The notes under the pieces are model-generated. The model did not search any database. It saw only the letters and a list, made by a program, of their open reading frames with translations, and was not told the origin of the DNA. A DNA stretch of 64,000 bases from Hymenobacter sediminis (GTDB lineage Bacteria > Bacteroidota > Bacteroidia > Cytophagales > Hymenobacteraceae): NCBI RefSeq assembly GCF_003231285.1, contig NZ_QKNS01000002.1, positions 496,001-560,000 of the forward strand. Direction: 5' to 3'. Shown here in pieces: positions 8,475-17,600 of this stretch. Made by a program: the position numbers and the translations under genes. How positions within the stretch are numbered: the stretch's first letter is position 1; each line of letters starts with the position of its first letter.

Positions 8475-8723
8475 TTGATCATCAAAGAGTCTGCTGTGTC
8501 ATCTGAGAAAAACGCTCCCTTTTCTCCGCCGGAGCGCCCCGAGCAGCGCAAGGGGCAGCAACTGCTTTTTGTGGCGGTACTGTTTGCCGTGCTGCTCAAC
8601 TTTCCCTTCCTGGCCGTCTTCGACCATGAGGGCAGGGTAGGGGGTATTCCGGTGCTCTACCTCTATGTGTTGCTGGCCTGGGTTGGGCTCGTGTTGCTCA
8701 CGGGCTGGCTGGTTAGGCGGTAA
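8475..8723 (+). CDS. Small two-helix membrane protein, DUF3311-like
   Basis: Up to 82 residues. The frame opens with TTG at 8475; GTG at 8496 is an equally good start (75 residues). A charged N-terminal stretch (PPERPEQRKGQ) is followed by two hydrophobic segments, QLLFVAVLFAVLLNFPFLAVF and GIPVLYLYVLLAWVGLVLLTGW. The GIPxxYxYxxxxW pattern recalls the small membrane proteins encoded directly before sodium/solute symporters (DUF3311 type). Here the next gene is a kinase with a symporter domain, so this is probably its small membrane partner. No enzyme motif is present. Confidence 0.65.
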   Translation: MIIKESAVSSEKNAPFSPPERPEQRKGQQLLFVAVLFAVLLNFPFLAVFDHEGRVGGIPVLYLYVLLAWVGLVLLTGWLVRR

Positions 8724-8739
8724 ACTAGGAGGGGCGGGA

Positions 8740-8845
8740 GCGAAGGGCCTCTGCCGCTCCGTTGGGGGTAGTAAGCTTACCCTCAGTAAAGGTTTACATT
8801 CTCGCTCAGAATGACCGATAGGTTTCAGCCTGCTACCCCAACGGC
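8740..8845. repeat. REP-like dispersed repeat remnants and inverted repeat
   Basis: The stretch holds GCGAAGGGCCTCTGCC (about 8741-8756), found again in the left arm of the hairpin at 44823-44914. It also has CTCGCTCAGAATGACCG (about 8802-8818), which looks like the complementary half of a GTCATnCTGAGC-type element. CCGTTGGGGGTAG near 8759 is nearly matched in inverted form by CTACCCCAACGG near 8832. It looks like a worn copy of a dispersed palindromic repeat lying before the kinase gene. Confidence 0.45.
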
Positions 8846-8894
8846 GCCCTCAGTACATTAAATTCACCATTTCACCACCTCACAAGCTCACCCC

Positions 8895-11654
8895 TTGAAC
8901 ACCCTGCTTGTCATTGGCTTTTCCTTCGGCTACCTCGTCTTGCTGTTCGCGGTGGCCTACGCGGCGGAGCGACGCTCGGCGGCGCGGCGGAGCCTGGTGA
9001 GCAACCCCTACGTGTATGCCCTGAGCATGGCCGTGTACTGCACCGCCTGGACCTACTACGGCTCGGTGGGGCGGGCGGCGCACTTTGGGCTGGAGTTCAT
9101 CGGGATTTACCTGGGGCCCACGCTCATGGCCCCGGTAGCTTGGTTGGTGTTGCGTAAAATCATCCGCATTTGCCGGCTGCAGCGCCTCACCTCCATTGCC
9201 GATTTTATTTCGGCCCGCTACGGCAAAAGCGCCTCCCTGGGGGCCCTCGTGACGGTGGTGTGCGTGCTGGGTGTGGTGCCGTATATTTCGCTGCAAATCA
9301 AGGCTATTGCGGCTTCTTTCGATATCCTGACGGGGGGCGGTGAGACCTTGCTGGCTAGTGGAGGGGTAGGGGTTTCCTCGGCTTTCGTAACCACCGTCGC
9401 CCTGGCCTTCTTTACCATTATTTTCGGGGTGCGCTCTATTGAAGCCACCGAGCGGCACGAGGGCATGGTGCTGGCCGTTGCCCTGGAAAGCTTGGTGAAG
9501 CTGGTGGCTTTTCTGGCGGCCGGCCTGTTTGTAACCTACGGACTGTTCAATGGCTTTGCCGACGTGTTTGAGCGCGCCGCCCAGGTGCCCGACCTGAGCC
9601 GGCTGTTTACGCTACAGGGGGCGGGCACCGCGCCGGGGCAGTGGCTGACGCTGCTGCTGCTGAGCATGGCGGCCATCCTGCTGCTGCCCCGACAGTTTCA
9701 GGTGTCTGTGGTCGAAAACGTAAATGAAGACCACTTGCGCAAAGCCATGTGGCTGTTTCCGCTCTATCTCATCGTCATCAACCTGTTCGTGCTACCCCTG
9801 GCTTTCGGCGGAAGGCTGCTGGACGGCGCCGGCCACCTCGATGCCGATACATTTGTGCTGGCCCTGCCTCTGCAAGCGGGGCGCCCCTGGCTGGCTTTGC
9901 TTATTTACCTGGGCGGGCTGTCGGCAGCTTCTTCCATGATTATCGTGGAAACTATTGCCCTGAGCGTGATGATGAGCAACCACCTGCTCATGCCTCTGCT
10001 GGTGCGCGTGCCCGCCGCCCGCGGCGAAGGTCCCAACTGGTTTGCCTACTTGGGGCAGGTAGCCCTGCATAGCCGCCGCCTGGCGGTGGTGCTGGTGCTG
10101 CTGCTGGCTTACGGCTACTACGCCGAGGTAGGGCATTTGCTGCCGCTGGTAAACATCGGGCTGGTGTCGTTTGCGGCGGTAGCACAGTTTGTACCGGTGG
10201 TGCTGGGCGGGCTCTACTGGAAGGGCGGCACTCGCCTGGGGGCCACGGCGGGCATTCTGGCGGGCTTTGTGGTGTGGTTTTTTACCTTGGTGCTACCCAC
10301 CATGGTAGGGCCCGAGCTGCTGCCCGATACGGTGCTGACCAACGGCCTGTTTGGGTTGCCAGGGTTGCGGCCGTTTGCCCTGTTCGGGCTCGAAGGCCTC
10401 GATTACCTCTCGCACGGGCTGTTCTGGAGTTGGTTTTTCAACGTGGGGCTGTATGTGGGTGTGTCGCTGTTGCAGACGCCTTCGGCCCTGGAGCACCACC
10501 AAGCCGATGTATTTGTGGATGTGTTTCGGCACGGCAGTGGCTTTGAGGGCCCCGCTGGCTGGCAAGGTGCCGCGCCCCTGCCCGATGTGCGCGCCTTGCT
10601 CACGGGCTTTCTAGGGAAAAAGCGCACCATTCAAGCCTTGCATGCCTTCCACGAGCGTTTCCCCGACGCCCACGTCACCGATGAAGTAACGCCTCCGCAG
10701 GCTGATCCGCGCCTGCTGGCCTACGCCGAAAAGCTGCTGGCGGGCTCCATTGGTCCAGCCTCGGCCCGGCTGCTGTTGCGCTCCTCGGTGGGGGTAGAGG
10801 ATATCAGCTTTGATAACGTGGTGGGCATTCTTAAGGAAAGTCAGCAGTTGCTGGAAGCCAACCGCCAGCTCCAGAAGCAGCAGCGCCAGCTGCAGCGCCT
10901 CACGCAAGAGCTGCAAGTTGCCTACGACCAGCTCCAGGAGCTCGACCAGCACAAGGACGAATTTCTGTACACCGTCACGCACGAACTGCGCACGCCCCTC
11001 ACCAGCATCCGCGCCCTCTCCGAAATCCTCTCCGACAACCCCGATCTGGAAGAGGAGGAGCGCCACCGCTTCCTACTGACCATCACCAAGGAATCTGAAC
11101 GGCTGAGCCGGCTGATTACGCTGGTGCTGGACCTGGAAAAGTACGAATCGGGCAAGGCTACCCTCGACAAGGTGCCCGTGGATGTGGCCGACGTCATCAC
11201 CGACGCCCTCGACGCCGTTGGCCAGCTCCTGCGCGACAAGCAAATTCACCTAGACCTGGCCGTGCCGCCCGGTTTGCTACCCCTGGCCGGCGACCGGGAC
11301 CGACTAATGCAAGTGTTGGTGAACCTGCTCTCCAACGCCGTCAAATCGTGCCGTTCCGATGGCTCCGGCCGCATTGCGGTGCTCGTGGAAGCCTCCGCCA
11401 ACGTGCTGCGCATCACGGTGCAGGACAACGGCAAGGGCATCGACCCGGAATTTCACCAGCTGATTTTCGATAAATTCTTCCAGGCCCGCAATCAAACCAT
11501 GCGCAAGCCCGAAGGCTCGGGCCTTGGTTTGGCCATCACCAAGAAAATCGTGGAGTTGCACGCCGGCCGCATCTGGGTCGAGAGTGCGCCCGAGCAAGGT
11601 GCCCGCTTTTCGTTTGAGCTACCGGTGGCGGTGAATGAGCAGCTGAGTGGCTAA
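8895..11654 (+). CDS. Symporter-domain sensor histidine kinase (CrbS/CbrA-like)
   Basis: A 919-residue protein starting with TTG at 8895, which begins the first membrane helix directly (NTLLVIGFSFGYLVLLFAVAYAA). Residues 1 to about 570 form a sodium/solute symporter (SLC5/PutP) domain with about 13 helices (ISLQIKAIAASFDILTGG, LLPRQFQVSVVENVN). A linker with GPASARLLLRSS (STAC-like) and a coiled coil rich in Gln/Leu follows. Next comes HisKA with phosphoacceptor His696 (VTHELRTPLTSIR) and HATPase_c with LMQVLVNLLSNAVKS, VQDNGKGIDPEF and EGSGLGLAITKKIVELHAG. Such kinases (CbrA, CrbS) couple solute sensing or transport to phosphorylation. Here the pairing with a response regulator and acetyl-CoA synthetase downstream points to control of acetate use. 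The signal is inferred. Confidence 0.88.
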   Translation: MNTLLVIGFSFGYLVLLFAVAYAAERRSAARRSLVSNPYVYALSMAVYCTAWTYYGSVGRAAHFGLEFIGIYLGPTLMAPVAWLVLRKIIRICRLQRLTSIADFISARYGKSASLGALVTVVCVLGVVPYISLQIKAIAASFDILTGGGETLLASGGVGVSSAFVTTVALAFFTIIFGVRSIEATERHEGMVLAVALESLVKLVAFLAAGLFVTYGLFNGFADVFERAAQVPDLSRLFTLQGAGTAPGQWLTLLLLSMAAILLLPRQFQVSVVENVNEDHLRKAMWLFPLYLIVINLFVLPLAFGGRLLDGAGHLDADTFVLALPLQAGRPWLALLIYLGGLSAASSMIIVETIALSVMMSNHLLMPLLVRVPAARGEGPNWFAYLGQVALHSRRLAVVLVLLLAYGYYAEVGHLLPLVNIGLVSFAAVAQFVPVVLGGLYWKGGTRLGATAGILAGFVVWFFTLVLPTMVGPELLPDTVLTNGLFGLPGLRPFALFGLEGLDYLSHGLFWSWFFNVGLYVGVSLLQTPSALEHHQADVFVDVFRHGSGFEGPAGWQGAAPLPDVRALLTGFLGKKRTIQALHAFHERFPDAHVTDEVTPPQADPRLLAYAEKLLAGSIGPASARLLLRSSVGVEDISFDNVVGILKESQQLLEANRQLQKQQRQLQRLTQELQVAYDQLQELDQHKDEFLYTVTHELRTPLTSIRALSEILSDNPDLEEEERHRFLLTITKESERLSRLITLVLDLEKYESGKATLDKVPVDVADVITDALDAVGQLLRDKQIHLDLAVPPGLLPLAGDRDRLMQVLVNLLSNAVKSCRSDGSGRIAVLVEASANVLRITVQDNGKGIDPEFHQLIFDKFFQARNQTMRKPEGSGLGLAITKKIVELHAGRIWVESAPEQGARFSFELPVAVNEQLSG

Positions 11655-11768
11655 GTAAATTATGTGCTACACTACTGCGGCGCCTCTCCGCTCAGTTCTC
11701 CGCGTTCCTCTGCTAGCCCCGCCACCTGAACACTCACCCGCCCTCCCAGAACACAACTTTCTCCCGTC

Positions 11769-12149
11769 ATGCCGACGACTCCTCATATTCTCATTGTCGA
11801 TGACGAGCCCAACATTGTCATGTCGCTCGAATTTCTGATGCGTAAGAACGGCTACCAGGTCAGTATAGCCCGCAACGGGACCGAGGCCCTGGAAGCCGTA
11901 GACCGTACCGCTTTCGATGTGGTGCTGCTCGACGTGATGATGCCCGATGTGGACGGCTACCAGGTGTGCCGCCACCTGCGCCAGCGCCCCGACCGCTCGG
12001 GCACCCGCGTTATTTTTCTGTCGGCCAAAAGCAAGGAAGCCGACATCCAGAAGGGCTACGAAGTGGGCGCGGATATGTACATTCCGAAGCCCTTCAGTAC
12101 CCGCCAGCTCATGGATAAAGTAAAAGAGCTGCTGGCTACCCCCGCCTGA
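11769..12149 (+). CDS. Single-domain response regulator
   Basis: A 126-residue receiver domain only. Acidic pair Asp11/Asp12 (IVDDEPN), phosphoacceptor Asp55 (VVLLDVMMPD), switch Ser85 (VIFLSAKS) and Lys106 (YIPKPFS) are all present. There is no DNA-binding or enzymatic output domain. It lies about 115 bases after the symporter-kinase gene and 70 bases before acs, so it is surely the kinase's partner. Unlike CrbR (a LuxR-type regulator in Proteobacteria) it cannot bind DNA itself, so the output must go through protein contact or a further phosphotransfer partner. Confidence 0.92.
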   Translation: MPTTPHILIVDDEPNIVMSLEFLMRKNGYQVSIARNGTEALEAVDRTAFDVVLLDVMMPDVDGYQVCRHLRQRPDRSGTRVIFLSAKSKEADIQKGYEVGADMYIPKPFSTRQLMDKVKELLATPA

Positions 12150-12218
12150 GGGCTGAACTGCCAAGCGGCCTACCCCCATTCCAACCGAAAACTATCTAAC
12201 TCTAACTTCTCTCCACCC

Positions 12219-14132
12219 ATGCCCGAACACGCCCGCATCCGCTCCCTGGAAGGATACCACGAGGCCTACCACCTCAGCATCAATCACCCCGAAGAGTTTT
12301 GGGCCTCGGTGGCCGAGCCCTTTACCTGGCGCCGCAAGTGGGACAAAGTGCTTAGCTCCGATATGCCGGCCGGCCGCAACGAGTGGTTCCAGGGTGCCCG
12401 CCTCAACATCACGGAAAACTGCCTCGACCGCCACCTGGCTACCCGCGGCAACAAGCTGGCCATCATCTTCGAGCCCAACGACCCGCACACCCGCCACCTG
12501 CGCCTAACCTACCGCGAACTGCACCAGGAGGTCTGCAAATTTGCCAACGTGCTGCACAACAACGGGGTAGAAAAGGGCGACCGGGTGTGCATCTACATGC
12601 CCATGATTCCGCAGCTGGCCATTGCCGTGCTGGCCTGCGCCCGCATCGGGGCGGTGCACTCGGTCATCTTTGCCGGCTTCTCGGCCACAGCCATTGCCGA
12701 CCGGGTGAACGACGCCCAGGCCAGCGTGGTGCTGACTTCGGATGGCCTAAACCGCGGTGCCAAGCAGATTCCGGTGAAGCGCGTGGTGGATGAGGCCCTG
12801 GACAGCTGCCCCTCCGTGCGCCGCGTCATCGTGACGGAGCACCTGGGCTGGCCCGTGCACATGCAGGAAGGCCGCGACGTATGGTACCACGAGGAAGCCG
12901 AGGGGGTAGCCAAAACCTGCCCCGCCGAGGAAATGGACGCCGAAGATCCGCTGTTCATTCTCTACACCTCGGGCAGTACGGGCAAGCCCAAGGGGGTAGT
13001 GCACACCACCGCCGGCTACATGGTGTGGGCTGATTACACTTTCCGCAACGTTTTCCAGATTGAGGAAAACGACGTGTACTGGTGCACTGCCGATATTGGC
13101 TGGGTGACGGGCCACACCTACCTGCTCTACGGGCCGCTGCTGGCCGGCTCCACCTCCCTCATGTTCGAGGGCGTGCCCACGTACCCCAGCCCCGGTCGCT
13201 TCTGGGAGGTGATTGACAAGCACTCAGTTACCATTTTCTACACGGCACCCACCGCCATCCGGAGCCTGATGGCCGCGCCCCTCGACCACGTCCTGAGCTA
13301 CTCGCTGGACTCCCTGCGGGTACTGGGGTCGGTAGGGGAGCCCATCAACGAGGAGGCCTGGCACTGGTACCACACCCACATTGGCAAGGAGCGCTGCCCG
13401 GTGGTAGATACCTGGTGGCAGACGGAAACCGGTGGTATTATGATTTCGGCCCTGGCCGGTATAACGCCCTCGGTGCCGGCCCGCGCCGGTTTGCCCCTGC
13501 CCGGCGTGCACCCCGTGCTGCTCAACCAAGAAGGCTCCGAAATTGAAGGCAACGACCAGGAAGGCTACCTCGCCATCAAGCAGGCCTGGCCCGGCATCAT
13601 CCGGACCACCTACGGCGACCATGAGCGCGCCCAACAAACCTACTTTGCCCCGTACCCCGGCTACTACTTCACCGGCGACGGTGCCCGCCGCGACGAAAAT
13701 GGCCTCTACCGCATCATCGGCCGCGTGGATGACGTGATTAACGTATCGGGCCACCGCTTCGGCACTGCCGAAATCGAAAACGCCATCAATCAGAACTCCC
13801 ACGTAGTGGAGTCGGCGGTGGTGGGCTACCCCCACGACGTGAAGGGGCAGGGCATCTACGCCTACGTTATCTGCCCCGAGGGTGTGCCCGAGGCCGAGGT
13901 GGAGCGCCAGCGCATTGAGGCCAGCATCATCGAAACCATTGTGGCCGAAATCGGCAAAATTGCCAAGCCCGATAAGATTCAGATTGTGTCGGGCCTGCCG
14001 AAAACCCGCTCCGGCAAAATCATGCGCCGCATTCTGCGCAAAGTGGCCGAGGGCGACACCACCAACCTCGGCGACACCACCACTCTGCTCGACCCGCTGG
14101 TAGTCGATGAAATCATCAGCGGCCGGAAATAA
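12219..14132 (+). CDS. acs: Acetyl-CoA synthetase
   Basis: A 637-residue AMP-forming acetate-CoA ligase, full length for the family. It converts acetate, ATP and CoA to acetyl-CoA through acetyl-AMP in the cytoplasm. Seen motifs: N-terminal NHPEEFWASVAEPFTW; phosphate-binding YTSGSTGKPKG from Tyr249; VYWCTADIGWVTGHTYLLYGPL; VDTWWQTETGG; GDGARRDENGLYRIIGRVDDV; and KTRSGKIMRR with Lys600, the position regulated by acetylation in other bacteria. It is the last gene of the plus-strand run with the porin, symporter, symporter-kinase and receiver genes, and is followed by a strong terminator. The signature WWQTETGG favours acetate over longer acids. Confidence 0.96.
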   Translation: MPEHARIRSLEGYHEAYHLSINHPEEFWASVAEPFTWRRKWDKVLSSDMPAGRNEWFQGARLNITENCLDRHLATRGNKLAIIFEPNDPHTRHLRLTYRELHQEVCKFANVLHNNGVEKGDRVCIYMPMIPQLAIAVLACARIGAVHSVIFAGFSATAIADRVNDAQASVVLTSDGLNRGAKQIPVKRVVDEALDSCPSVRRVIVTEHLGWPVHMQEGRDVWYHEEAEGVAKTCPAEEMDAEDPLFILYTSGSTGKPKGVVHTTAGYMVWADYTFRNVFQIEENDVYWCTADIGWVTGHTYLLYGPLLAGSTSLMFEGVPTYPSPGRFWEVIDKHSVTIFYTAPTAIRSLMAAPLDHVLSYSLDSLRVLGSVGEPINEEAWHWYHTHIGKERCPVVDTWWQTETGGIMISALAGITPSVPARAGLPLPGVHPVLLNQEGSEIEGNDQEGYLAIKQAWPGIIRTTYGDHERAQQTYFAPYPGYYFTGDGARRDENGLYRIIGRVDDVINVSGHRFGTAEIENAINQNSHVVESAVVGYPHDVKGQGIYAYVICPEGVPEAEVERQRIEASIIETIVAEIGKIAKPDKIQIVSGLPKTRSGKIMRRILRKVAEGDTTNLGDTTTLLDPLVVDEIISGRK

Positions 14133-14154
14133 GGTTAATCCATTTTTTGTTCTC

Positions 14155-14187
14155 AACGCCGACCTGTATCAGGTCGGCGTTGTTGTT
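14155..14187 (+). terminator. Rho-independent terminator after acs
   Basis: A perfect 11-bp stem (AACGCCGACCT at 14155-14165 with its complement at 14171-14181), a 5-base loop, and then GTTGTTT. It ends the acs transcript. Confidence 0.85.
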
Positions 14188-14189
14188 TA

Positions 14190-14664
14190 GCTCCGGTGCA
14201 GGGGTAGTAGCTGGCGGAGGTAAGCGGCTATTGGTAGCCGGAAATGTTAAGCTGGTTAGGGCATAACTGTCTTTGAGGTACTGTCCGCTCCCCCCGAATG
14301 TACCCCAGCCCGAAGGGTGCCACCGGCGTACCGGCCTACCCCCGCGCAGCTCCGCAACGTCCGTCATTCCTGCGGCTCCTACCTCCTCAGCGGTCCTGAA
14401 TCCGGGCCAATAGAGTTACCCCGCACCATTCATACTCCTGCACTGCTTTAGGCCATCTGGTGGGCTAACGGGGTAGCAGCTAGGCCTCGCCTATTGCGCA
14501 GGCTACCCGTTGAGCCAGCCAAAAGGGGTTGGTGTTCAATGGTTGAGCTTGTTGTAACCTCAAGAATACTATTACTTGCACAGATACAGATTGATAATTC
14601 GCTCCGCGCCGGAGTGCCCCGACGGGCGTCGTGGGAACATGCGGTTTTATTCTAGCGGCCACCC
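14190..14664. other. Gene-free gap before the PAS kinase
   Basis: About 475 bases between the acs terminator and the giant kinase gene. Short frames on the minus strand here (up to about 80 codons) have no recognisable content. The stretch 14555-14605 is AT-rich and probably holds the promoter of the kinase gene, but no clear TAnnTTTG box was found. Nothing else could be recognised. Confidence 0.5.
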
Positions 14665-17600
14665 ATGCATACACCCGACTCCTCAACCACCACTGCTGCG
14701 GGTGGCGCGGGCGAACTGCCAGAGGGAAGCAGCCGGGCCCTGCTAGACCTCGTGCCGTGTGGAGCGGTGGTATTGGCTCCCGACGGCACGGTGGCCTACC
14801 TCAATGCCCCGGCCGCGGCGCTGTGGGGAATACCGGCCTCAGCCGCCGTAGGCCGCCTACCGGCCCAGGTACAGCCCGCCGTATTGCCAGCCGAGTTGCT
14901 GGCGGCTTTAAGCCGGCCAGATAGCACCCCCGCAGATTACTGGCTGCCCCATACCCAGCAGTGGATTAGCCTGCGCATAGAGCCTACCCCCAAAGGGCAG
15001 CGCTGGGTGTTCTGGGACAACGTGACGGACCGCCACCAGGCCGAGGTGGCTCGTCAGCGCAGCAGTGAGCTATTGCTGGCAGTGGAAGAGGTGGCCCACA
15101 CCGGCTCCTACGATGCCGACCTGGCCACCGGGAGCTTTTACTTCTCTGACGGCATGTACCGGCTTTTTGGGGAAGCGCCGCAGTCGTTCGTACCCACGCT
15201 GGATTTTATCGATGCCCGCTCGCACCCAGCTGACGCGGCCACCGTGCGTCAGGTGCTCGATGAGGCCGTGCTCACCCGGCAGCCCTACACCTACCGTCGT
15301 CGCATCCGTCGTGCCGATGGCCAGCAGCGCACCCTCGAAGCTCACGGCGAAGTGCGCTGCGACGTGACTGGCACCCCCGTGCAGCTCAGGGGGCTGGTGC
15401 AGGACATCACCGAGCGGGTGCAGGCCGAGCAGGAGCTGCGCGCCAGCCACGAGCTGCTGCAGCGCACCATCGACAGCTCCCTGGACTTGGTACAGGTCTT
15501 CGAGGCCGTGCGCGACGAGCAGGGCTCGGTAATCGACTTCCGCTGGGTGCTCAACAACAACGAGGCCAAGCAGCTCTACGGCGACGTCATCGGTCAGCGC
15601 CTGTGCCAGCGCAACCCCGGCGTCATCGAGGCAGGCATCTTCGACACGTTTAAGCAGGTGCTGGAAACCGGCGTGCCCGACCAATCGGAGCGCCACTACC
15701 GGCACGAGCAGTTTGATGGGTGGTTCTACCAGTCCACGGTGAAGCTGGGCGACGGGGTAGCGACTACCACCCACGACATGACTAGCCGCAAGCAAGCGCA
15801 AGAAGAAATTCTGCGCCTGAAAGAAGAGATAGTCCAGCACGTCCAGGACCGGTACTACTCGCTCTTTCACACCATGGACGAGGGCGTTTCCATCCTGGAA
15901 ATCATCTACGATGAGGCCGAAAAGCCCGTGGACCTGCGCTGGGTCGAGGTCAATCCGGCCTTTGAACGCATCACCGGGCTGCGGGGCGTAGCGGGCCAGC
16001 TGACCAGTACGGTGGTACCCACCGAGCAGCACTGGCTCGATGCCTACGACAGCGTCATCAAAACCGGGCAGCCGCTGCGCTACGAGAATTACCACGCGGG
16101 CATCAACCAGTGGTACCGCACGCACACCTCCCGCATCGGGGGGCCGGAAAGCCGGCTGGTGGCAAACATCTTCGAGGACATCACCGAGCGCAAGCAGCAC
16201 GAAGCCCGGCTGCGCCACGCCGCCGAGACCGAAACGTTCCGGCTGCGCCTGTCCGATGCGTTGCGTCCGCTCAGCAGTCCGGTCGACATTCAAGCTGCCG
16301 CCGCCGAAGCGCTGGGCCAGCACCTGAGCGTGGACCGCGCCTACTACGTTGACCTGAACTACGACACCCAGGAGTTCATCGTGGCCCGCAACTGGCACCG
16401 GCCGGGGGCGCCCAGCCACACCCGCCGCTACCCCCTGAGCGACTGGCCCATGCCCTGGCTGCTGGATGGCCACGCCTGGGTGTGCCACGACGTGGATACC
16501 GACCCGACCCTACCCGAGTCGCAGCGGGCCAACTACCGCAGCAACGACATCCGCGCCGCCGTGGTGGTGCCCCTCATCAAGCAAGGGCGGCTGGCGGCCA
16601 CGCTGGTTGTCAACCAGAACGCCCCGCGCGCCTGGACCCCGTCGGAGGTAGCCTTGGTTGAGGAAACGGCCGAGCGTACCTGGGCCGCCGTGGAGCGGGC
16701 CCACGTGGAAGAAGCCCTGCGCACCAGCGAGGCCACGCTTGCCGCGGTGTTCGCCGCACTACCGGTCGGCGTTGGCCTGCTCGATGATCAGGGCCGGCTC
16801 ACGCTGGCCAACCACCACATGCAGCGCTACCTGCCCACCGGCGTGATGCCCTCGCGCGACGTGACGCAGTACCCGCGCTGGTACGCTGAGCGTCCGGATG
16901 GGAGCCCGCTCCCGCCCACTGAATTTCCTGGGGCCCGCGCCCTGCGGGGCGAGGAAGTAGTGCCGGGCATTGAGATGCGCTACACGCCGGATAATGGCCC
17001 GGATGTTTGGACCAAGGTGCTGGCCGTGCCATTTATGGACAGCCAGGGCCAGCTGGCGGGCCGCGTCACGGTCGTCCTCGACATCGACGAGCAGAAGCGC
17101 ACCGAACAGGCGCTACGTCATTCGGAGGAACAGTTCCGACGGTTCGTGACTACCAGTGCCGACACGTTCTACCGCATGAGCCCCGACTGGCAGCAAATGC
17201 AGCCGCTGGATGGCAAGAACTTCTTTGCGCCGCACAACGATGCCCGCACGCCCTGGGTGCAGCGCTACCTCCCGGCCGAGGACCAAGCCGCTACGTGGGC
17301 CAGCTTGCAGGCGGCCATTGCCGCTAAACAGCCCGTTGCGCTGGAGCACCGCGTGCTGCGCGCCGATGGCACCGTGGCCTGGGTATCCTCCCGGGCTATG
17401 CCGGTGCTCGATGCCCGCGGCGACATTGTGGAATGGTTTGGGGCCACAACGGACATCACTGCGCGCAAGCGGGCCGAGGCCAACCTGGCCTTTTTGGCCG
17501 ACGTTAGCCAAGACTTGGCGCAACTAACCAGCCTGGACGACACGATAAACCAGCTGGGCGCGAAGATCGGCGCGCATTTTGGGCTGTCGCGGTGCTTGTT

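Noticed and set aside
13224..14156. 310-codon minus-strand frame opposite acs
   Set aside because: Antisense shadow of a highly conserved gene; no family features of its own.
15070..16488. 472-codon minus-strand frame opposite the PAS kinase
   Set aside because: Shadow frame caused by codon bias; the plus-strand PAS and GAF domains are unambiguous.
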